NCBI RefSeq assembly: GCF_050337045.1
Contig: NZ_JAKJSO010000016.1
Coordinates: 124,001-188,000 of the forward strand
Direction of reading: 5' to 3'
Length of the DNA stretch: 64,000 nucleotides
DNA from: Photobacterium kagoshimensis
GTDB lineage: Bacteria > Pseudomonadota > Gammaproteobacteria > Enterobacterales > Vibrionaceae
Shown here: one piece after another, positions 36,890-44,871 of the stretch
Position numbering within the stretch: the stretch's first letter is position 1
How the letters are laid out: the number at the start of each line of letters is the position of its first letter
Notes under the pieces: model-generated
What the model saw: only the letters and a program-made list of their open reading frames with translations
Database searches by the model: none
Told to the model about the DNA's origin: nothing
Program-made: the position numbers and the translations under genes

Positions 36890-37957
36890 CTATTTCGCTT
36901 TCAATTCGAGTAGCGTATGACCTAGACCAATATCATCAGTACGGGTTGCCACTTCAAAGCCCGCTTCTTCAACCAGTTCAAGGAAGTCTTCACTGCGGTA
37001 GAAACGGCTATTACCATTCGCTAAACAGGTGAAGTAAAGCGACGTCGCATTCAAGCTAAATGAAGCGGCATCATAACGCTGTGCATCCCAAAATAGTTCA
37101 AGAATATACACAGTCGCATCTTCATCCATCGCTTCGCGTACGCGGCGAAGAATGCTTAAAATTTCCATCGGAGAGAAACAGTCAAGGAACTGGCTCATCC
37201 ACCAAACATCAGCACCGCTTGGTAGGGTTTGGCTTTTATCAAGCATGTTGGCAGGGAAACCATTAACACGCTCAGCAAAACCTTGCTCTTTAGCGTTTTT
37301 CATCGCCATCTCGATCTGCTGTGGCAAATCAATAATTGTTACTTCAACATCGGCGTCATGGTTACAGCACTGTAGTGCCCACTTGCCTGTGTTACCACCA
37401 ATATCAAACACACGCTTTGGCTTCGCTGCAAACACGCGCTCTAATAAAATAGGGAATGAACGATCTGAATAGAAGTGATCAAAGTTGAACCAGCTTTCTT
37501 TCGCTTTTTCAGGAAGCTGTGACAAACCTTCATAAATCGTCGGCCAATCACCAAGTTCTTTCAAACCCGCTGGCGTGCCTTCTGTGATCGCTTCAGTTAA
37601 GTGCATCATTGCCGCGTAACAAACATCCGCAGTGAAATCCATATTCGCACGAGTCATTCCATCGTGCTGTAGGAAGTAGCCTAGTTTAGCTAACACATAG
37701 TTAGGTTTTTGCCATGTCACAATATATGCGCTCAGCGCCATATCGAGCAATACCTTCACACCGTATTCAGACACTCCCGTTTTAGCTGCAATTTGATCGG
37801 CATTTAGGCCTTCGCTGCCTGCTGAATCGAGTGCTTCTAAAATACCAAGATCACGAAGAGTGCGTGCGGTGTGAAAAACGATAGGCGCAAAAGCCAATTT
37901 CTGAGCTTCCGTTTTTGCTTCTAAAGCAGTAAACGGGTCTTGTTGATATTGAGTCAC
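36890..37957 (-). CDS. apeB: SAM-dependent methyltransferase of the aryl polyene locus
   Basis: 355 residues: an N-terminal dimerisation winged-helix region (GLNADQIAAKTGVSEYGVKVLLDMAL) followed by a Rossmann methyltransferase domain with SAM motif I RVFDIGGNTGKWAL (about 190-203) and VTIIDLP motif II. It belongs to the O/C-methyltransferase_2 group. In aryl polyene clusters this enzyme methylates the aryl head group. GTG start at 37957 with AGG 6 nt upstream; there is no ATG in frame nearby. Transcribed away from the main APE operon, downstream of the small lipoprotein gene and separated from it by a hairpin. The gene symbol follows APE naming as I recall it. Confidence 0.78.
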   Translation of the reverse strand: MTQYQQDPFTALEAKTEAQKLAFAPIVFHTARTLRDLGILEALDSAGSEGLNADQIAAKTGVSEYGVKVLLDMALSAYIVTWQKPNYVLAKLGYFLQHDGMTRANMDFTADVCYAAMMHLTEAITEGTPAGLKELGDWPTIYEGLSQLPEKAKESWFNFDHFYSDRSFPILLERVFAAKPKRVFDIGGNTGKWALQCCNHDADVEVTIIDLPQQIEMAMKNAKEQGFAERVNGFPANMLDKSQTLPSGADVWWMSQFLDCFSPMEILSILRRVREAMDEDATVYILELFWDAQRYDAASFSLNATSLYFTCLANGNSRFYRSEDFLELVEEAGFEVATRTDDIGLGHTLLELKAK

Positions 37958-38028
37958 AAAAAACCTAATTATTTATATAGATGAGAAAACGTTATTAAAT
38001 TTGTCGCTATATTCGTTCTAAGAATATT

Positions 38029-38062
38029 AAAGAGTATAGGTTGTTATCTATACTCTTTTTTA
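38029..38062. terminator. Terminator-like hairpin between lipoprotein and methyltransferase genes
   Basis: Stem AGAGTATAG / CTATACTCT (38031-38039 / 38048-38056). It is followed by six T on the plus strand and a TTAATATTCTT run on the minus strand. It lies between two minus-strand genes, so read-through may be reduced. A second inverted repeat AATAGGCCA / TGGCCTATT spans 38071-38103. Confidence 0.55.
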
Positions 38063-38131
38063 TTTGTAGCAATAGGCCAATATGCACAATGCACTGGCCT
38101 ATTATATAAAATGACGACCTGTATAATTAAA

Positions 38132-38518
38132 TTATAGCGCAAGCGTTGCTAGCTTTTTCTTAATATCGACATCTAAGTTATTTACCCAACGATTATAGTT
38201 ACGGTGGATCTCACCATTTTCGTACTGTAAATTTTCAGAGCTAACATAATGAATTGAATATGTTTTTGCATTATACTCAACGTCAATTACTGCTTTGTGT
38301 GTACGCTTGGTAATTTCACCACGAATCGTACCTGGCTTAGTTTCTTGCATGATCCAACCACGATCAGCGCCTGATTGCAATATTGCGCTTCGTACCTGAT
38401 CAACTTTAACATTATATGATACAGGTGCGTTTTCAACATTAAGAACTGGATGTGTACGACTACAGCCAACAACACTGGTTAACACAGCGGCAATAATAAG
38501 CCCTTTAATGAATTTCAT
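38132..38518 (-). CDS. Small lipoprotein of the aryl polyene locus
   Basis: 128 residues; lipoprotein signal ending VVGC (C19). After it is a compact domain with alternating strands: SYNVKVDQVRSAILQSG, IMQETKPGTIRGEITKRTHKAVIDVEYN and YSIHYVSSENLQYENG, and a C-terminal helix WVNNLDVDIKKKLATL. It resembles the small BAM/lipoprotein-like modules seen at the edge of APE clusters; I believe it may be the apeA position but cannot verify that. Start has AAGGA 6 nt upstream. Divergent from the main operon, sharing a 133-bp promoter region. Function unknown; an outer-membrane role with the pigment is inference. Confidence 0.7.
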   Translation of the reverse strand: MKFIKGLIIAAVLTSVVGCSRTHPVLNVENAPVSYNVKVDQVRSAILQSGADRGWIMQETKPGTIRGEITKRTHKAVIDVEYNAKTYSIHYVSSENLQYENGEIHRNYNRWVNNLDVDIKKKLATLAL

Positions 38519-38651
38519 GAGAGTTCCTTAATCGACTTAGTTGTAATAGAACATTGATTTATTAGCTAGCAATCATATATCCTGAGTGAAAAATCGCTAG
38601 TGATTTTATCATTCATCTTAATAAACTCCGTTTCTAAGAAGAAGTAAGCTA

Positions 38652-39398
38652 TTGAAAATGAATAATATATCTTTCAACATAAAAAAGCTGATGCCGTTAT
38701 CTGCTGGCTTAGCTTCTGATGCGGATTGGCTGTGTTGGGCGGAAAACGATCATAAATGGCTTACACCATCGGCGGCTGTCGCGCACGATCTGATCCCGCC
38801 AATGGCACGTCGACGCATGAGTACACTCAGCAAAATAGCAGTGCAATCTGCTATCGCCATCAGCTTAGAACAAGAAATTGATTATATTATTTTTTCCAGT
38901 CGTCATGGTGAGCTGACTCGCACTGTTCAACTTTTACAAGACATTCTTGCAGGCGAAGACGCCTCACCTACTGCTTTTTCCCAATCCGTTCATAATACGG
39001 CGGCTGGCTTATACACCATATTGACTAAGCAGGCGATTCCTGTTTCTTCATTAAGCGCAGGTGAAAACACTTTTCCTTCTGCCCTTATCGAGGCCAGTAG
39101 CTATTTAGCACAAAACCCTTCACACCAAGTTTTAGTGGTCGATTTTGACCAACCCGTGCCTGATGTTTACCACCAGTTTACTAACGAAAATTTTGAGGGA
39201 TACGCTGTCGCCATGCTATTAACGCAAGGGGATAACTATCAATTAAGTTGGACTGCACGTAGTGATGCACAAGTGCAATACCCGCTGCCGCATGCACTCG
39301 ATTTTGTCTCACACTTCCATCGAAACAGTACCCAGTGGTCAGTTGAATCACAGCGCAACCAGTGGATTTGGCGAGTTACTGGCAGAGAGTCAAACTAG
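38652..39398 (+). CDS. apeC: KS-like chain factor of aryl polyene synthesis
   Basis: 248 residues related to the N-terminal half of beta-ketoacyl synthases (ketoacyl-synt_2 type), but without the catalytic Cys motif and without the His pair. It therefore acts as a partner subunit rather than an active KS. Visible segments: PPMARRRMSTLSKIAVQSA, IIFSSRHGELTRTVQLL, SPTAFSQSVHNTAAGL and SSLSAGENTFPSALIEA. TTG start at 38652 with GAAG 7 nt upstream; the ATG two codons later (38658) is possible. First gene of the main operon. Ends ACTAG directly before the next ATG. Confidence 0.78.
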   Translation: MKMNNISFNIKKLMPLSAGLASDADWLCWAENDHKWLTPSAAVAHDLIPPMARRRMSTLSKIAVQSAIAISLEQEIDYIIFSSRHGELTRTVQLLQDILAGEDASPTAFSQSVHNTAAGLYTILTKQAIPVSSLSAGENTFPSALIEASSYLAQNPSHQVLVVDFDQPVPDVYHQFTNENFEGYAVAMLLTQGDNYQLSWTARSDAQVQYPLPHALDFVSHFHRNSTQWSVESQRNQWIWRVTGRESN

Positions 39399-40175
39399 AT
39401 GAAATCCATGAAGGTGAACCTTAATCGCTATTGGCGTATTTTTGCGACGGGCTTTTGCTTCTCGCTTTTTGGCGTAGGCGCTCTGGCGTTAACCTTCATT
39501 GTCTTTCCAATAATGACCTTGTCAGCGCGTAATCAACAGCAACGCGAAATGCGCGTTCAAGCCATTATTCAGCGTACGTTTGCTTTTTTCTGCCGCACCA
39601 TGAAATTTACGGGTGCTATTGATTATGAATTTATTGGTGAAGAGATCCTACGCCAAGATCGTAACTGCTTGGTTATTGCTAATCACCCAAGTTTGATTGA
39701 TTACGTTCTCATTGCGTCTCGAATGCCACAATGTGACTGCTTAGTAAAAGCAGCCCTCTGGAAGAACCCTTTTATAAAAGGCATAGTGAAAGCAGCAGGC
39801 TATATTCCTAATCGCGATCCAGATAACTTGATTAGTGACTGCTCAGAGCGCCTCAATGATGGCAATGTTTTACTGATATTTCCGGAAGGCACGCGCACAA
39901 CCCCTAAGCAAGAATCTAAACTTCAACGCGGGGCAGCGCAGATTGCGATACGCACTCGAAGTGATATAAGATTAATTCACATTACGGTATCGCCATCCTT
40001 TCTGACCAAAGAAAGTAAGTGGTATAACGTACCAAAAAATAAACCTTTTTTTCGCGTTGAAGTAAAAGATAAAATACATACCGCTCGTTTTATTGACGAT
40101 GCAGATTCGGTAACAACAGCTGCTCGTCATTTGAATAGCCACCTTGCGGAAGTACTCTTTCCGCCTTCGGCTTAA
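39399..40175 (+). CDS. apeD: 1-acyl-glycerol-phosphate acyltransferase-like enzyme of the APE locus
   Basis: 258 residues, LPLAT/PlsC-type. One membrane segment at about 13-40; the catalytic NHPSLID (HX4D at about 94-99); the acceptor motif FPEGTRT near 165. It probably transfers the finished polyene or an acyl chain to a glycerolipid, a step in anchoring the pigment to the membrane. It starts immediately after the upstream stop codon, so translation is coupled. Confidence 0.82.
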   Translation: MKSMKVNLNRYWRIFATGFCFSLFGVGALALTFIVFPIMTLSARNQQQREMRVQAIIQRTFAFFCRTMKFTGAIDYEFIGEEILRQDRNCLVIANHPSLIDYVLIASRMPQCDCLVKAALWKNPFIKGIVKAAGYIPNRDPDNLISDCSERLNDGNVLLIFPEGTRTTPKQESKLQRGAAQIAIRTRSDIRLIHITVSPSFLTKESKWYNVPKNKPFFRVEVKDKIHTARFIDDADSVTTAARHLNSHLAEVLFPPSA

Positions 40176-40206
40176 TTAAGACTATAGACATAACAAGTAG
40201 GCTCTA

Positions 40207-40464
40207 ATGGAACAATTACAGACAGAATTAAAAGCTTTAATCATTGAAGCGCTAAACTTAGAAGATATCGCTGTCGACGACATTGAAACCGATGCGCCAC
40301 TGTTTGGTGATGGCCTTGGTTTAGATTCTATCGATGCACTTGAACTTGGTCTTGCGATCAAGAAAAAATACAACATCGTTATCGATGCCGATGACACGAA
40401 AACTCGTGAACACTTTGCCTCAGTAGCAAACCTAGCTAACTACATTGCAGCAAACAAAGCGTAA
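40207..40464 (+). CDS. apeE: Acyl carrier protein 1 of the APE locus
   Basis: 85-residue acyl carrier protein. The phosphopantetheine site is GLDSIDALEL with S41. Acidic, helical. It carries the growing aryl polyene chain. Second of two tandem ACP genes' first copy, 6 nt before the next start. Needs a phosphopantetheinyl transferase, not found in this window. Confidence 0.9.
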   Translation: MEQLQTELKALIIEALNLEDIAVDDIETDAPLFGDGLGLDSIDALELGLAIKKKYNIVIDADDTKTREHFASVANLANYIAANKA

Positions 40465-40470
40465 TCCATT

Positions 40471-40728
40471 ATGACAGACGTAAACCGTAACGAAGTATTC
40501 GAGCAAGTGCGTGATGCGCTGGTTGAATTATTTGAAATTGATGCTGCTGACATCACACCAGAAGCGCAACTTTATCAAGAGCTTGACCTAGACAGCATCG
40601 ATGCTGTGGATCTTGTAGTGCACCTACAAAATCTAACAGGCAAAAAAATCAAACCTGAAGAGTTTAAATCAGTACGCAGCGTGAATGATGTGGTTGATGC
40701 TGTAATTGAACTATTGAAGGAAAGCTAA
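40471..40728 (+). CDS. apeF: Acyl carrier protein 2 of the APE locus
   Basis: 85-residue acyl carrier protein with DLDSIDAVDL, S42. Clearly different from the first ACP in sequence (ELFEIDAADITPEAQL at the N-terminus), so the two are likely to serve different partners. Its stop overlaps the next start (TAATG). Confidence 0.9.
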   Translation: MTDVNRNEVFEQVRDALVELFEIDAADITPEAQLYQELDLDSIDAVDLVVHLQNLTGKKIKPEEFKSVRSVNDVVDAVIELLKES

Positions 40729-41327
40729 TGCGCGCGCTGACTATTCTGTCAGCGATTGCTTTATTGGCTTATCCGCTAGCAGTTTACTATGGCCTAAGCC
40801 AATGGGGACTTGGGGTTGTAGCTGGGCTGCTAGCGTTTTTATTTTTGCTACGCATTATCGCTGGAAACCAAACTCGATTACGAGAACTTAAATACGTTGC
40901 TTGGCTAAGCGGCGCAACAGGTATTGTACTCACGCTACTGGGTACTGTCTTTCAGCAAGAGGGCTGGTTTACTTTTTACCCCGTTGTGGTCAATACACTC
41001 ATGCTTGGCTTATTCGGCATGAGCCTGTGGCAAAAAGAAACCTTAGTTGAGCGTTTAGCCCGCCTGCAAGAACCCAATTTGCCCGCCAGTGGTGTGCGAT
41101 ACACGCGTAAGGTCACCAAGGTTTGGTGTGCATTTTTTGTCGTCAATGGCTCAATTGCGCTATATACCTGTTTCCAGCCATTAGCGGTATGGACACTTTA
41201 TAATGGCCTGATTAGCTATTTAGCAGCTGGTACTTTATTTATCGCTGAGTTCATTGTTCGCTTCTTTGTACGAGAAGAGGTCGAGCCACAAAACAACCAG
41301 CAGCAAGACGACAAGAAAAACGGGTAA
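40728..41327 (+). CDS. apeG: APE-locus membrane protein (COG4648 type)
   Basis: 199 residues with about six membrane segments and a short cytoplasmic charged tail. Recognised by position between the ACPs and the ligase and by its hydrophobic pattern (LTILSAIALLAYPLAVYYG at the start). No catalytic motif. Might recruit the biosynthetic complex to the membrane. Starts with a 1-nt overlap on the upstream stop. Confidence 0.68.
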   Translation: MRALTILSAIALLAYPLAVYYGLSQWGLGVVAGLLAFLFLLRIIAGNQTRLRELKYVAWLSGATGIVLTLLGTVFQQEGWFTFYPVVVNTLMLGLFGMSLWQKETLVERLARLQEPNLPASGVRYTRKVTKVWCAFFVVNGSIALYTCFQPLAVWTLYNGLISYLAAGTLFIAEFIVRFFVREEVEPQNNQQQDDKKNG

Positions 41328-41337
41328 AGAGACAGCC

Positions 41338-42711
41338 ATGACACAGACCATTTCCTATACCTCACTGGCAAATGTCATGCTCGCAAAGCGTCCAGCCGAT
41401 TCGCTGGTCGCTTTTCAAGATGATATCCAGTGGCAGCAATTTCAACATGATGTGTGTGAGTTAACGGCTTACCTCAATACTCAGCCCCAAATGCGCTGGG
41501 CATTATGCTTTGCAGACAGTTACTACTTCGCTGTTGCCTTCATGGCGTTGGCACACAGCAACAAACATATTATTTTACCGGGCAACCACCAGCCCGCAGC
41601 TTTAGCAGAACTTGCTGAACAATTTGAAATCTTACTGCACGATGACGACGTTGCCGCTATTGCCAATACGCCGTCGCTGACACTGCCATTGAGCAGTAAT
41701 GGCAATGCCGAATTCACGCTCTCTGAACTGGCAGCATTAGAGCTTGATGTTGTTAAACTCACGCTGTTTACTTCAGGTTCGAGCGGTACACCAAAAGCCA
41801 TCGAAAAATCGTTAGCTGGCATTGCGACAGAAATCGATGTACTTGAATCTATTTGGGGCGAGCAGTTACAAGGTTCAAGAATCACCAGTACTGTCTCCCA
41901 CCAGCATATTTATGGATTACTGTTTCGCGTCTTGTGGCCACTTTGCAGCGGTCGTACTTTTGCTCGTCAGGATCTCATTTACCCTGAACAAGTCATGGCA
42001 CAGGCCTGTTCCGATACCAGCTTGATCAGTAGCCCAGCGCTGTTAAAGCGTCTTGCAGATATGGCTACAACACGTCCTTACCGCCAAATATTTTCATCTG
42101 GCGGCCCCTTACCCTACCCTGCAGCGCAACAAAGCCAAGCGCTATTTGGTCATTTACCTGTCGAGGTCTTTGGCAGTACCGAAACAGGAGGGATTGGTTA
42201 TCGCCAACAGCATGAAGCAACGACACCATGGCAGCTATTCCCTTGCCATCAAGTCATGCTAAATGCCGAGCAATGCTTACGCTTACAATCGCCGTTTATT
42301 GATGCAACAGCTTGGTACCAAACCAGCGATCAATGTGAGCTACTTGCAGATAACCAATTTCAGCTAAAAGGTCGTGCTGATCGCATCGTAAAAATCGAAG
42401 AAAAACGTATTTCTTTAGTCGATGTCGAATTGCGCCTGAACCAACTCGATTGGGTGGAAGAAGCCGCAGTGTTACCACTCGATGAAGGCCACCGTCTAGT
42501 GCTGGGGGCAGTCATTACGTTAACGCCAGAAGGTAAACAAGCACTTGAAAACCTCGGTAAAGGTAAATTGTGGTTAGCGATCCGTCAGCAACTACGCCAA
42601 TGGTTAGAGCCCGTAGGCGTTCCTCGTCGCTTTCGTGCAGTGGAAGAAATTCCATTAAATAGCCAAGGTAAACGCCAGTTCCAAGCGCTTGTCACGCTAT
42701 TTTCAGACTAA
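41338..42711 (+). CDS. apeH: Acyl-CoA synthetase / aryl-acid AMP-ligase of the APE locus
   Basis: 457-residue ANL-superfamily enzyme. P-loop TLFTSGSSGTPKAIEKS (about 140-156), FGSTETGGI (about 280-288), and the C-terminal GRADRIVKIEEKRI with catalytic-type Lys near the end. It activates an aryl acid (4-hydroxybenzoate or 4-coumarate type) and loads the ACP. The true start is ATG 41338; upstream in-frame codons lie in the previous gene. Its length is shorter than typical acyl-CoA synthetases, as in APE ligases. The ammonia-lyase gene downstream may supply its substrate. Confidence 0.85.
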   Translation: MTQTISYTSLANVMLAKRPADSLVAFQDDIQWQQFQHDVCELTAYLNTQPQMRWALCFADSYYFAVAFMALAHSNKHIILPGNHQPAALAELAEQFEILLHDDDVAAIANTPSLTLPLSSNGNAEFTLSELAALELDVVKLTLFTSGSSGTPKAIEKSLAGIATEIDVLESIWGEQLQGSRITSTVSHQHIYGLLFRVLWPLCSGRTFARQDLIYPEQVMAQACSDTSLISSPALLKRLADMATTRPYRQIFSSGGPLPYPAAQQSQALFGHLPVEVFGSTETGGIGYRQQHEATTPWQLFPCHQVMLNAEQCLRLQSPFIDATAWYQTSDQCELLADNQFQLKGRADRIVKIEEKRISLVDVELRLNQLDWVEEAAVLPLDEGHRLVLGAVITLTPEGKQALENLGKGKLWLAIRQQLRQWLEPVGVPRRFRAVEEIPLNSQGKRQFQALVTLFSD

Positions 42712-42739
42712 TCGGTAGCCGTGTGCTTATTTCAACAAG

Positions 42740-42779
42740 TGGTTGCTTCTACCCGCTACACTCAATAAGCAACCACTTA
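42740..42779. terminator. Inverted repeat between apeH and apeI
   Basis: AAGTGGTTGCTT pairs with AAGCAACCACTT, a 12-bp perfect stem with a 16-nt loop, within the only longer gap of the operon. It could be an internal attenuator or an mRNA processing and stability element. Confidence 0.5.
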
Positions 42780-42799
42780 ATAAAGCAGAATAAATATCA

Positions 42800-43147
42800 A
42801 TGACCAAAAGAAAGCCAACCATACTCGATCAACAAATCACCGATCATCATGCGACACTAACGCTGCGTGTTGATGCGGATATTCTCGACTTTACCGGCCA
42901 CTTTGCGCAATTCCCTCTTCTTCCGGGTGTAAGTCAAATCGATTGGGCAACCTACTACGGTCAGCAACTATTAAATGCTGCACCGAAATTCGGTGGAATG
43001 GAAGTTATCAAGTTTCAAGAACCGATCACACCTGACATGGTTGTTACCCTAAAACTTGAATGGGTTGAAGATAAGCAAAAGTTATACTTCAGCTACCTCT
43101 CTGATGCAGGTACGCACTCATCAGGTCGTATTAAGCTAGGTAATTAA
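42800..43147 (+). CDS. apeI: FabA/FabZ-like dehydratase of the APE locus
   Basis: 115-residue single hotdog domain with GHFAQFPLLPGVSQIDW around residues 37-53, the dehydratase His in GHF. 3-hydroxyacyl-ACP dehydratase, making the trans double bonds in polyene elongation together with the second dehydratase later in the operon. An 88-nt gap precedes it, containing an imperfect repeat of AAGCAACCACTT-type sequence (AAGTGGTTGCTT at 42740 and AAGCAACCACTT at 42768), i.e. an inverted repeat. Confidence 0.82.
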   Translation: MTKRKPTILDQQITDHHATLTLRVDADILDFTGHFAQFPLLPGVSQIDWATYYGQQLLNAAPKFGGMEVIKFQEPITPDMVVTLKLEWVEDKQKLYFSYLSDAGTHSSGRIKLGN

Positions 43148-43150
43148 AGT

Positions 43151-44866
43151 ATGACAACGTTCCACCCTTGCTTTTTGATCCCTTGCTACAACCACGGTAC
43201 AACCGTTCCTGCGGTTATTGATGCCTTGGCTGAGTATGATTACCCCGTCATTATTGTTGATGATGGCAGTAACCTCGAAACGAAAGCTATTTTAGCCGAG
43301 CAAGCCCTTCGTGCTCACGTTACCGTGGTAACGCTTGCGACAAATAAAGGGAAAGGCGGGGCCGTTATTGCTGGTTTTGAAGAAGCATTTCGCCAAAGCT
43401 TTAGCCACGCGATTCAAATAGATGCTGATGGTCAGCACGATCTGGATGCCTTACCTAAGCTCATTGATGAAGCCGACTCATATCCAACGTCGGTTATTTC
43501 AGGTTGCCCGGTTTACGATGAATCGGTGCCGAAATCACGCTTATATGGTCGTTATGTCACCCATGTATGGGTTTGGATTGAAACCCTATCGATGGCGATT
43601 AAAGACAGCATGTGTGGCTTTCGCGCGTACCCTATCGGGCCGACCATCAAAGTATTGTCACGCAATACAATTGGTCAGCGTATGGATTTTGATACCGAAA
43701 TCTTAGTTCGTATGTATTGGGATGGCTGCGATATTCGCTTTATCGATACCAAGGTTATTTACCCTGAAGACGGCGTATCTCACTTCGATGTTCTGTGGGA
43801 CAACATAAAAATCAGTGCAATGCATACTCGATTATTTTTCGGTATGTTGCCACGTATTCCACGACTTCTAAAACGTCGCCAACAGCAGCAATCATCACAA
43901 CAAGATCAAAATTCAGCCGCAAATATCCATTGGTCGAAGCAAAAAGAACGTGGCACTGTGGTTGGCATTAAGTTGCTGATGTCGGTGTATTCGCTATTTG
44001 GCCGCCGTGTCTTTGCCGCCTTGCTCAAGTTAGTCATTGGTTACTACTACTTAACGGGAGCTCGTGCACGTAAAGAGTCTGAAGACTTTTTAGCGCAAGT
44101 TAACCAATATGCTGCTGAAAAAGGGATTTCTCTACCAACCCCCTTTAATAGCTACCAACACCTGTTATCGTTTGGCCATACCATGCTAGATAAACTGGCA
44201 GGGTGGCGCGGCGATTTAAGCACCCAAAATATTACCCTGCACGGCAGTGAACACCTCGATGAGCTGACTGAAAGTAAACAAGGTATTGTCATTTTAGGAT
44301 CGCATTTGGGTAACCTTGAGTTATGCCGTGCGCTCAGTCGTGACTATAAAAGCATTAAAATTAATGCACTTGTATTTACCGAGCACGCCGAGCGCTTTAA
44401 CTCTGTAATGAAAGCCGTAAACCCAGATTCAGATCTGAACTTGATTCAAGTGAGTGCTTTAGGGCCAGATACCGCGATTTTATTACAACAAAAAATCGAA
44501 CAAGGTGAATGGGTAGTGATTGTTGGCGATCGTACCTCGACCACCAAAGAACAACGCTCTATCTGGTCTAATTTCTTAGGAAAACCAGCGCCATTTCCGC
44601 AAGGGCCATTCATGCTGGCAAGCGTGTTAAAAGCACCTGTTTATCTTCTGTTTGGCTTACGAGACGAACAGCAAGCAACACCCCATTTCGACGTGTACTT
44701 TGAACCATTTTCTAAACAGCTGACGCTGCCGCGAAAACACCGTACCGAAGCATTACAAGCTGCAGTTGACCGCTATGCGGAACGATTGGAGCACTACACG
44801 ATGAAAGCACCGCTTCAGTGGTACAACTTTTTCAACTTCTGGCAGTTAAGTGATAAAAAAGACTAA
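43151..44866 (+). CDS. apeJ: Glycosyltransferase family 2 / lauroyl-acyltransferase fusion of the APE locus
   Basis: 571 residues. Residues 1-235: GT2 glycosyltransferase with VDDGSN and DADGQHD (DxD-like). Residues about 290-560: HtrB/LpxL-type acyltransferase with GSHLGNLELCRAL (HX4E) and VGDRTS. It probably glycosylates and acylates the lipid-linked polyene, or joins it to a lipid carrier. The two-domain fusion is characteristic of APE and flexirubin clusters. Starts 3 nt after the previous gene. Confidence 0.86.
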   Translation: MTTFHPCFLIPCYNHGTTVPAVIDALAEYDYPVIIVDDGSNLETKAILAEQALRAHVTVVTLATNKGKGGAVIAGFEEAFRQSFSHAIQIDADGQHDLDALPKLIDEADSYPTSVISGCPVYDESVPKSRLYGRYVTHVWVWIETLSMAIKDSMCGFRAYPIGPTIKVLSRNTIGQRMDFDTEILVRMYWDGCDIRFIDTKVIYPEDGVSHFDVLWDNIKISAMHTRLFFGMLPRIPRLLKRRQQQQSSQQDQNSAANIHWSKQKERGTVVGIKLLMSVYSLFGRRVFAALLKLVIGYYYLTGARARKESEDFLAQVNQYAAEKGISLPTPFNSYQHLLSFGHTMLDKLAGWRGDLSTQNITLHGSEHLDELTESKQGIVILGSHLGNLELCRALSRDYKSIKINALVFTEHAERFNSVMKAVNPDSDLNLIQVSALGPDTAILLQQKIEQGEWVVIVGDRTSTTKEQRSIWSNFLGKPAPFPQGPFMLASVLKAPVYLLFGLRDEQQATPHFDVYFEPFSKQLTLPRKHRTEALQAAVDRYAERLEHYTMKAPLQWYNFFNFWQLSDKKD

Positions 44867-44871
44867 ATTAT

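Noticed and set aside
37958..38131. Riboswitch before the methyltransferase gene
   Set aside because: The region contains two simple hairpins only, fitting termination of the upstream lipoprotein transcript; no known aptamer core recognised.
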